Below, piece after piece: positions 34,563 to 43,515 of a DNA stretch of 64,000 nucleotides. Origin of the DNA: Primula veris (lineage: Eukaryota > Streptophyta > Magnoliopsida > Ericales > Primulaceae); assembly GCA_963682055.1 (NCBI GenBank), contig OY821746.1:8777992-8841991 (forward strand), in the 5' to 3' direction. The stretch's first letter is position 1. Every line of letters begins with the position of its first letter. Both the position numbers and the translations under genes were made by a program. Under the pieces are notes generated by a model. The model worked only from the letters and a program-made list of their open reading frames with translations. It had not been told where the DNA came from and ran no database searches.

Positions 34563-35757
34563 TGTTGAACCATGAGTTCAATAATTGATTTTGATTATAT
34601 GTGTGATTATGTATTAATGATTTTACGATTTCTCTATTCGATGATATAATGTTTTGTCTTTTCCAAAAATAAAAAATGTATATTTGAGGACTTTAAAATG
34701 ATAGAGCATTCGATAACGAAGCCAACGGTTCAAACGGAAGTAAATTTGAAGTCCAAATAAGCAAGTTACGAGCATTTCAAAGTCGAAAGTTCAACACATA
34801 AATCTCCAGGTGCACCCACCGGTGGATAATACAGAACTCACCAGTGGGTCAAGTGGACAGAACAATGAATATTTTCTCATGTACTACCCACCAGTGAGTA
34901 TACAGAACCCACCAGTGGATTAATATTCCAGAACCAGCAAAGATTTCACCCACAAAATGGGTAAGAATACACCCACTGGTGGGTCAAAGTGCAGATCACA
35001 AAAAACAGTTTTTTAGCTTTTTCAAAAAGTGGATTTAATCATTAGATAAAACTATTAACAACTTCAAACGGTCATGAGAGATTCAATAGACATTTTTGGT
35101 CTACAAAAACCCTCAAATACCTCTCATAAACACACCAATCGCACAGCCAATCTCAAGAGAAATTCAATACAAGATCAAAGAAAGAAAATGTTTTATACTA
35201 CATATTTCTCACTTGTAATCTTATAAATTCTTGAGTGTACTCTTATTATAATCTTATAAACACTTCGAGAATATTTGTGTATGAGTGATACACTTTCGAT
35301 TCAAATTGTATAGTGAATTATAAACTCATTTGTGAGCGAGTGATCGGTAGAGGATTTGTAAGCAAGTATTGCTTAAAAACTTTAGATTTTTTCATTCGGA
35401 ATATTCATAGAGTGAGGAGGAGCTTAATCGATCGATTAGCTCGTTAGGTTGTATTCTTGAGAAAAAGATTATAGTGAAATACTCGGTAGCGTGAATACCG
35501 AGGAGAGGACTAGACAGGTTTGTCGACGCTTTATATATCGTGGTGTCAATCTTTTTCCTTTCTATTTAATTTCTGCACTTATATTATTGCTTTATTGGTT
35601 GATTGCGTAGCTTATTTTAGTGTAATATTTGACGTTGCCTTTCATTAAGTTTTTAATCTTGCTATTTGAGTTGGTATTTACTCAAATCTTTTATTCCGCG
35701 AAAATCGTACGTAAAACTTATTCCCTCCCAATAAGTTTTAGCCGATTACTGGCAAAC
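34563..35757 (+). repeat. 3' LTR
   Basis: About 1.2 kb. Aligns with the 5' LTR with scattered substitutions and short indels, which suggests the insertion is not recent. Extends beyond the 5' copy through CCGCGAAAATCGTACG and ends near GGCAAACA. Contains the paired 14-mers. Confidence 0.8.
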
Positions 35758-36125
35758 AACCTTTTACTAGCCAGTATAACCTATGGCAGGACTTGGTGAA
35801 TTCTCAATAGTTGGTGAGGTTACTGAGAGTGATTGCACGCACCTCTTTTGTGATTCAAATATACGTGAACCTTCAGAAAAAAACAAAATTTAATTTGAAT
35901 TTGCACTTTTCTTCATTCATGCATTGACCCAAGAGCCTATAAAAAAGGATCGAACAAGTCAGAATCAAGGGCACCGTAGCACGTATAGCAAATATAAGAG
36001 AGTGAGAGAGTTTGTGTGAAGATTGAGCTGAATTTTTTGAGTTGTATTTGTGGGCTGTAACATGTAAGTATTGTGTACACTTGTATATTTTTTCCTATAG
36101 GACTTGGGCAAACTTTGGCGAACCA
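35758..36125 (+). promoter_or_regulatory. TATA-containing promoter-like or LTR-like segment, copy 1
   Basis: Contains GCCTATAAAAAAGG (about 35934-35947) followed by GGGCACCGTAGCA and a conserved stretch ending CTTGGGCAAACTTTGGCGAACC. A near copy (about 37440-37793) sits directly upstream of intact BAHD copy B. No gene follows this copy. The layout also resembles the U3-R-U5 of a copia solo LTR, so its origin is uncertain. Confidence 0.45.
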
Positions 36126-36611
36126 TATGAATTGTGAAATAAAGTATTTGTATGTCTTAGAAACTGTTGTATCCGTGAGATTGTGAAGTGCGGTTTTCCA
36201 TACATTTATCATGTTGAGAGGGATGCATCAGGTAAAATACTGGAAATGAGGTTGTTATAGTTCCAGTCGAGTCCGGTATGAATCAAATATTTATATATAA
36301 ACGCCCACGTTTTCAGAAAGTTAAATTTAACTTTGAATATTTTTTTAAGTAAATGGCTTGGATGACTATGACCATTGTTTACCAGTTTACTGAAGCTTCA
36401 ACTGAATTAAATTCTGGGTCACCCATACATTTCTGTTATCAGACGTCTTTAATTATTGAAACATAACTATCTAAACATTACGATACTACCATTAACCTTG
36501 CACAAAAACCATAAACATAAAATAATAATAATAAACTGCATAGATTTATTCGAAACTCAAAACGCTAAGAGACATTTTGTTGCTATTCAGATTTTTTTTC
36601 TTATAGATTTC

Positions 36612-37105
36612 GGGAGAAAATGATGAAAATGTATATATAACTAGTACTTAATTATGAAAATTCTGGACCCTAAAAGAATAGTATAGGGTGAATCATTGAT
36701 TAGTATATAAAAACATATTTAATTTCCAAAAATCCGGATTCTAAAATCTTGTTTATCATTTAGTTATGTAATGTAACATCACGTAGACTCAAATTTAAAA
36801 AATAAGGGTAAAAATAAGTAGCATATGTAGTAGGATCGTATAGCATATGTAGTACTAAACTTTAAAATAGATTTATGGTATGTATTTTTTATAATTAAGT
36901 ATCAATATTATGTTTTTTTTTTATCATTTTTCCAATAGTATATATGTTATTACATATCCTACGTGATTCTTTTTTTTTTTACTTTTTTTTTTTAACTTTT
37001 ATGTTACTTGATACTACATTATATGTACCAAATATTAAACAAGACTTGAGAATTCGAGATTTTAGAAATTAAGTATGTTTTTATGTACTAATAAATGATT
37101 CTCCC
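36612..37105. mobile_element. Mutator-like MITE relative (494 bp)
   Basis: Ends GGGAGAAAATGATGAAAA and AATGATTCTCCC, the same as the 222-bp element at 18450, and a shared core (GATACTACATTATATGTACCAAAT). The matching site in spacer unit 1 (about 32030) is empty. Contains long T runs. Confidence 0.65.
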
Positions 37106-37439
37106 ATTTTTAGGCTTCGGAGGGGCAAACATTGTTCTATTTTTTTTAAAACATATGCAAAATGTTTTACAAACTAGTTAACTTTATCTAAATGACTAAA
37201 TTCATGATACATGGGGCTAAACATAATTAGAATTTAGAATCAACCCTACTGATTATTATTTTTTGCTTGGCTATGCTTGGACGGTTAGCTAGACCATTAC
37301 TGCCAGCATATATGGGTGGTCGTGCCAACCATCAACGACAACCAAGGACTTCTAGTTAAAAGCATAACTTGATAACCAATCTGCTATACAATTTGTGATC
37401 TGTTAAAAGTCAAAACAGAAAAAAAAAAAAAATTGTTAC

Positions 37440-37793
37440 TGACCAGTATAACCTATGGTAGGACATAGTGAATTGTCAATAGTTGGTGAGTTTACTGAGA
37501 GTGATTGCACCTCTTGTGTGATTCAAATTCGCGTGCACCTTCAGAGAAAACCATATTTTAATTTGAATTTGCACTTTTCTTCATTCATACATTGGCCTAA
37601 GAGCCTATAAAAAAGGATCGAACAAGTCGAATCAAGGGCACCGTAGCACATATAGCAAATACAAGAGAGTGAGAGAACTTGTGTGAAGATTGAACTGAAA
37701 TTTTTGAGTTGTATTTGTGGGTTGTAACATGTAAGTATTGTGTACACCTGTATATTTTTTCCTATAGGACTTGGGCAAACTTTGGCGAACCAC
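37440..37793 (+). promoter_or_regulatory. TATA-containing promoter-like or LTR-like segment, copy 2 (upstream of BAHD copy B)
   Basis: GCCTATAAAAAAGG at about 37601-37613, roughly 280 bp before the ATG at 37886, would place a start site near 37640. Same sequence as 35758-36125. Whether it drives the BAHD gene is inferred from position only. Confidence 0.4.
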
Positions 37794-37885
37794 ATTATAT
37801 CATCGTGTGTCCCTCTCGCTGCATCAATACACATTTTTAGCTAAAAGAAAATTTTCTATTATTCCCAGCTTTGGTAATTAACAAA

Positions 37886-39175
37886 ATGAAAATCGAAATT
37901 GTTGCTAGAGAATCCATCAAGCCCTCTTCCCCCACTCCCAAAAGTTTCAACCTTAGTCTTCTGGACCAAATTGCTAATCCTGTTTATACCAAATTGTACT
38001 TCTTCTACCAAATCACTTCCGGCAATGACATTGAACAGAATGTTGCAGAAATATCTCATTGCCTAAAATCATCCCTCTCCGAAGCCTTAAATCTCTTTTA
38101 CCCCATTGCGGGAAGAATTAGAGACCAAATGACTGTAAGTCTCGAAGAGGATGATGGAGCTGACTTTCTTGAAGCGCGGGTGGATTCTAAACTCTCAGAC
38201 TATCTTGAAAATCCCAACCCTGAAATATTCTTGCATCTTGTTCCCAATGATTTTTGGCTTATAGGTAAGCACCCTCACCTTAGTATTCAAGCTAGTTTCT
38301 TCAATTGCGGTGGATTAGTTATCGGAGTGAACATTTCCCACAAGGTATCCGATGCATTCACTTTTACTTTATTTATAAACCAATGGGCTAACACTGCCTT
38401 TCGAAAAAACATCATAAACCCCGATTTTAGTGCATCCCTAGCCTTCCCTGCAGGCAAGGAGCTTTTCTTATCAGGAGAATATATAGGAAAATTTGTCAAA
38501 CTCAACAACAAAACAAAAAGATTCGTGTTCACGGCTTCTAATATTGCTGCACTACAAGAAAAGGCCACAGACAAAACAATGAATAGAGTTACACGAGTTG
38601 AGGCAGTCACGGCCTTTCTTTGGCGGATTGGAACGAAAATGTTGATGAAAAGAGCAGGTGGTTCTCCAGTAACATCAGTATTGATTATGCTTATTAATAT
38701 GCGTAAGTGGCTGCAACCACTCATCTGCGAAAAAACTTTTGGGAACTTGATTGAGTTCCAAACAGTGCCAAATGATAGTTGTGATATAGAGTTGCCATAC
38801 TTGAATAACTTGCTTAAAGAACAAATGAAAAAGCTCCACCAAGTGAACATGAAGGACCTTGATGGGCAACGATATACCGAGAGGTGTTTGAGGTTCATGA
38901 AGACAATGGTGGAGGAGACTTTGCAAAGTAATGCTAACAATGCCTTTATCATCTCAAGTTGGTCGAGGTTCCCTTTGTACGACATTGACTTAGGTTGGGG
39001 AAAGCCAACATGGGTGGCTACACACTGCCCTTTTCCTTATATAACTTATTTAATGGACACGAGAGATGGCATGGTGATAGAAGCGTGGGTAAATTTTCCT
39101 GAAGATGAGATGTCTATCTTCGCATATGACGAGGAACTGTTGATGTTTGCGACCGAAAATCCAAGTGCTCTGTAG
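37886..39175 (+). CDS. BAHD acyltransferase, clade III / vinorine synthase-like, intact copy B (429 aa)
   Basis: Single exon. The first ATG is at 37886; the frame extends upstream but only through a TTG. Stop TAG at 39173-39175. As for copy A, it should acylate an alcohol or amine from an acyl-CoA. Motifs are LSLLDQ (23-28), FYPIAGR (71-77), QASFFNCGG (135-143), HKVSD (His152, Asp156), INMRKW (270-275) and DLGWGKP (368-374). The usual DFGWG has Leu in place of Phe, and MPVNLRKW of copy A is MLINMRKW here, so substrate range or folding may differ. Full length with no breaks. Both copies are uninterrupted, in contrast to the five relics, which suggests each is under selection. Specificity is unknown. 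Confidence 0.95.
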   Translation: MKIEIVARESIKPSSPTPKSFNLSLLDQIANPVYTKLYFFYQITSGNDIEQNVAEISHCLKSSLSEALNLFYPIAGRIRDQMTVSLEEDDGADFLEARVDSKLSDYLENPNPEIFLHLVPNDFWLIGKHPHLSIQASFFNCGGLVIGVNISHKVSDAFTFTLFINQWANTAFRKNIINPDFSASLAFPAGKELFLSGEYIGKFVKLNNKTKRFVFTASNIAALQEKATDKTMNRVTRVEAVTAFLWRIGTKMLMKRAGGSPVTSVLIMLINMRKWLQPLICEKTFGNLIEFQTVPNDSCDIELPYLNNLLKEQMKKLHQVNMKDLDGQRYTERCLRFMKTMVEETLQSNANNAFIISSWSRFPLYDIDLGWGKPTWVATHCPFPYITYLMDTRDGMVIEAWVNFPEDEMSIFAYDEELLMFATENPSAL

Positions 39176-41107
39176 ACTTCTAAGTTCCATCGATGGTTAA
39201 TGTGATTGTTTTTAAATTCGTAAAATAAAATGTTCTCTCGGTTAATTTGTAAAATAAAATAATTTTATGTTTTAGAAGGTAAGATTCCGTTCAGACAGTT
39301 TATGTATGGTTATGAGATCAAATGTTTTCATTATGAAATCACTTCAACATTGCTGTCATGTATAATGGTGGTATATATTATCTTTTCCGAGATAAAATTG
39401 GACCGTGTTAGATCCAAAATTTTGTGCATTCGGTCGGTTGCCTTTTATTACTTATATTCTTTTGTTTCTTACGGATCATATCTGTGCCGCCTACGGACTT
39501 ACTAAGGGTTATCACATAGACAACAACTATATATGCGTCTTGGCAGCAATGTTGGGGCCAACTGTAATGGTTAGATTCTAAATCTCAATAGGAGGATCTT
39601 GGAGTATCCAAAATGTAGAATATTGTGATGAAAGTCATAAATAAATCATAATGTAGCAATCCGCTAGCCGAGCAGCTATTAACTAAATAAAAGAAATTTG
39701 AACGAAACTTTTCTAGCATTTATATTTAAAATACTTTCAAGAGACGGGCATTCTAAAATACAAAAATAATTAATCTAATGGATCAGCAGTGTTGGTTCTA
39801 GGATAAAGTCTATTCACCCATCCCTTAATCCGGTTCACTTGCACTTATATTTGAACGGATAAACCTGTTGAAGCTTGAGTCAGGAAAAACTTGGTAACCG
39901 ATGTGTCCATACCAGGATAGAATAAAGATACCATAGGAAAATGAAAAGTTAAATGACACAACATTTATTTTTTTAAAATCTTGTATATGTCCACATGAAA
40001 CTACGATCAAGTATATCTTAACTGTACTAGTTTTCGACATGGCCACGTATGAAATTATCGTAAATAGAGCTTTATCCAGTTCAGGATCGACGGATATATG
40101 TTTGTGTGTAACCAAAAGTAACCCGTTCTATAACAACAACGGTATATAAATATAAGAATGGAGCGAATACGAATATCAAATTGAGTATGAAATCATTGGC
40201 CAAGTAAAATCATATCATGAATAGTCATCTGCATACTTCCAGAGCGATAAAAACCGAACTCAGGTTAACAGCTTTGAATCCTTTTAGAATACTTGGATGA
40301 GTACTATGTTTATTTGTAAGTATTTATTCACGAAACGTTTGTCTGTATAAGAACAATATCAATATGACCTACAAAAACCTCGCTTTTAGTACTATATTTT
40401 AACCTACTTGTATGAAATAATTATAATAGAATATAACTATTTATGCAGTCAATTAATGTTTGAATTCACAATACTATTTATTCACAATAATATTATCTTT
40501 AATTAATATGGTTATATAGGCGCTAGTTTTGAATAAAATACATAAAAGTTTAGTATAATTTTTATCCGGTTATCCCCACACATTTGATTCTAAAACTATA
40601 TAATTTATGTAAACCGTTTTTACGGGGTGTTGTTTTTTCATTTTGACATGTACTTCTATAAATGAGAAGACAATGTAAAGAAAATATTTTCTCATTAATA
40701 AGAAAGCGGTTTTGCTAAGGAGCCGTGTGTACCTCGTTATTTAAGTATTCAATACATTTCTACGGTAGTTGCAGTTATATCCTAACATTATAACATTACC
40801 TGTTTATATATTTTATTTGCTTATTATGTAAGTTAATTCTATTATTGTATTACCATAATAAACAATTTTACACAAAGAGCATACATACTTAATGAATGCA
40901 TATGGGAATTAATTGGTTAGCATTTTCCATAAGCAAATATCTTTATATAAGTATGTGATGCAAAGGAAATATATTTTTTCTATATTTCAATGCTGGAAAA
41001 GATAAATGACCTAAACAGAAAACTTCATCCAATTTCCAACTATATTCAATTAAAGTATGGTGTATTCGGAAGGGATTGTACTTGTGGGGTTCAAATTTGT
41101 GAAGTTT
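39176..41107. other. Gene-free stretch
   Basis: No recognised gene. A minus-strand open frame at 39825-40115 (96 codons) and short plus-strand frames show no family motifs that I recognise. AT content rises after 40.4 kb. Confidence 0.55.
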
Positions 41108-41438
41108 CAGGTTTTTGTTATGTTATTGGTTTTTTCATATGTACTCGTAAAAAAATTGTCTTTTTTAGTAAATCAACTTACTATTTTATTTCTAAATTGT
41201 TTGTTAAAAAAAACTGTAAAATTTAACCTTTTATATATTTTATTGGTATTTATTAATATTACTACCTTATAAATTGTCAAAAAAATAATTAAACATAAAA
41301 AAATACATAAAAGATCAAAATTTACAGTTTTTTTTTAACAAACACTTTAGAAACAAAATAAAATGCTGATTTACAAAAAAAAAATTGAATTTTTTTACGA
41401 ATACATATAAAAAAAACCAAAAATCTAACAAAAACTTG
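41108..41438. repeat. Palindromic MITE, copy 1
   Basis: Left part (TTTCATATGTACTCGTAAAA, then TTTATTTCTAAATTGTTTGT) is mirrored by the complement on the right (ACAAACACTTTAGAAACAAA, then TTTTTACGAATACATATAAA), giving arms of about 150 bp around a short centre near 41270. Transcripts would fold into a long hairpin. The sibling lies 0.9 kb downstream. Confidence 0.7.
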
Positions 41439-41505
41439 ATCATTCGAACTTGAGTAAATTTGTTGTCGTATTTATATATGTAATGATCTTTGCTAGCTCC
41501 CTGAT

Positions 41506-41844
41506 CAAAGATATGAAACCATAATATATAATAATATAATTAAGAATAATGTATGATGACTAATTCTCATTAACATTACAAACAAAAAAAATCACAAGAA
41601 AAGTCACTCCTTCGTTCCATTTAATTAATTGACATTTACTCCTTCGTTCCATTTAACATGCAACTTAATTTGACCAAAGATATGAAACCATAATATATAA
41701 TAATATAATTAAGAATAATGCATGATGACTAATTCTCATTAACATTACAAACAAAAAAAAATCACAAGAAAAGTCACTCTTTCGTTCCATTTAATTAATT
41801 GACATTTACTCCTTCGTTCCATTTAACATGCAACTTAATTTGAC
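41506..41844. repeat. Tandem duplication of 169 bp
   Basis: CAAAGATATGAAACCATAAT starts at 41506 and again at 41675 with nearly identical following sequence, including two CCTTCGTTCCATTTAA motifs per unit that resemble Stowaway-type MITE ends. Confidence 0.85.
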
Positions 41845-42045
41845 CGGCAAGAAACTCTTACCTAAACTGTCGGTTTTCTTTTTTTATCCAAAGTTAATAG
41901 TTAAATTATATATGATTATTTATTTTTTAAAATTATTTCGATAATTTTTGTGCAAGTTTTTTTGTCGGTCAAAATTGCAATAGTCAGATTCGTACGTATA
42001 AGACAAAAAAAATAGTAATTTCGTCTTATACGACAAAGGCTTGTT

Positions 42046-42385
42046 AGTATGACCATATTTTGGTCAGCTTATCGTTTTTTTTCATATTTATTCATAATTA
42101 TTTTTCGGTTTTTTTATATAAATCAACGTTCTGTTTTATTTCTGAAGTGTTTGTTCAAAAAAATTTGTAAATTTTGCTCTTTTATATACTTTCTTTTAAG
42201 TTTAATTATTTATTTGACAATTTATAAGGTATTAATATTAATCAATACCAAAAAAAAATATAAAAGTTTAAATTTTACAGATTTTTTTGAACAAACATTT
42301 TAGCAATAAAATAAAACTTTGATCTATAAAAAAATCAAAAAATAATTACAAATACATATGAAAAGCCCGATAATTTGACAATACT
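42046..42385. repeat. Palindromic MITE, copy 2
   Basis: Same family as 41108-41438: TTTATTTCTGAAGTGTTTGT on the left mirrored by ACAAACATTTTAGCAATAAA on the right, arms of about 150 bp, ends near AGTATGACCA and CAATACT. Confidence 0.65.
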
Positions 42386-42847
42386 AACTTGAGTAAATTT
42401 GAACTCTTACTTTCAACATCATTTGATTGGTTCTAAATAGTTGAAAGTGAGGATTTTATTGGGAAACTTATACTTAGATTAGATATGTATAAATTAGCAA
42501 TAATTTTATTGATAATTCAAGCATATTTATCATAACATAGAAAATTAATTAGCAGCAAAATAACGTTACATTTTCTTGTAGAGATGTAAGCAATACGATT
42601 CAATGGAAAAAAATTCCGAGATTTTGATAGTAAAATATTTCATCTTACAATTCTCATCGAACAATTTTGCAAATCATAGTATTTTCACCATAAATAGTTA
42701 TGGTTAACAAAATTTTGCATTCCGGAACTTCCCCAAATTAAACTGCAACATACAATAGTTTCAAAATTTACAGGGATCTGGTAGTTATGTACTTATGTAG
42801 TTTATGTTATCGACTTTGGAGTTCTGAGGTCACTGAAAATATATATT

Positions 42848-43515
42848 GGCCTTGTTTGGTTGGTTGCTACTTTTACTTATTTCTACTTTTACTTTTACTT
42901 ATTAAGAATGTTGTTTGGTTGGTTGGTTTTAAGTTTACTTTTATCAAAAGTAAACCATTAAGTATACTTTTAACATATTTTACTTTTACTTATATTTAGT
43001 TTGTTTGGATGTCATCAGTATACTTTTGGTGAAAAATAAATGTCTATAAGTAGACTTTTTAATAAACCTATTTCAGTGTTGAATCCAACTTGTTGAATCT
43101 GATTGAATCCAACTTGTTGAATCTGAATGTACAAAATCTGTTATATTACTCAAGTTTTCATAACCAGATTAAAATTTAGGTTTTAATCTGAATGTGCTTT
43201 TAAAGTACAGTTCAAAAGCTAGTTCATATCGTCATTATATTTTCCTAATTTTGTATTTTTTAATCTTTAAATAATGAAATGTTTTTTTCTAGTTAATTAT
43301 TTTGTTTTATTCTATTAATCGAAATAAACAATTCATTTTCACTCAAAAAGTAAAAGTAAACATATTTGACCAAACAGAATTTTTAATGAAAAGTATACTT
43401 TTAGGGTGTTCACCAAACAACATTTACTTACTAAAAAGTAAACATAAAAAGTATATTTTTCAACCCACTTACAAAAAGTATACTTTTAAACATAAAAAAA
43501 CACGACCAAAACGAG
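42848..43515. mobile_element. Putative hAT-like MITE (GGCCTTGTTTGG ends, 668 bp)
   Basis: Left end GGCCTTGTTTGGTTGG, right end GACCAAAACGAG (imperfect inverted copy). The subterminal regions are packed with AAGTATACTTTT-like and TTTACTTTTAC motifs in opposite orientation at the two ends. A 24-bp motif around ATCCAACTTGTTGAATCTGA is doubled at about 43082-43128. No clean 8-bp duplication. Confidence 0.5.

Larger units (their letters stand above)
32705..35757 (+). mobile_element. Internally deleted copia-like LTR retrotransposon (about 3.05 kb)
   Basis: Two long direct repeats (32705-33821 and 34563-about 35757) both start TGTTGAACCATG; the right one ends near GGCAAACA, giving TGTT...AACA termini. 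Between them is about 740 bp with a gag zinc-knuckle fragment. Comparison with spacer unit 2 (about 37434) shows the uninterrupted target. Clear target duplication is lacking (ACTTG on the left, ACCTT on the right). No primer-binding site, protease, integrase or reverse transcriptase remains. Confidence 0.85.
31405..36125. repeat. Tandem spacer duplication, unit 1 (about 1.67 kb plus an LTR element)
   Basis: Sequence from TATGAATTATGAAATAAAGT (31405) to CTTTGGCGAACC (36125) is repeated by unit 2 (36126-37793) in the same order: the AAGTGCGATTTTCCATACAT block, the GGAGGGG-AACATATGCAAAATG block, the ACCAGTATAACCTATGG block and the CCTATAAAAAAGGATCGAAC block. Unit 1 carries two extra insertions, at about 32151-32600 and 32705-35757, both absent from unit 2. 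Confidence 0.8.
36126..37793. repeat. Tandem spacer duplication, unit 2
   Basis: Counterpart of unit 1 without the LTR element and without the insertion at 32151, but with its own MITE (36612-37105). It ends about 95 bp before the start codon of intact BAHD copy B. Confidence 0.8.

Noticed and set aside
35937..36212. Minus-strand frame sharing WFAKVCPSPIGKN with 37541-37834
   Set aside because: The shared peptide simply reflects the duplicated TATA-containing non-coding segment; no start context or domain.
39825..40115. 96-codon minus-strand frame
   Set aside because: No motif I can name; composition like the flanks.
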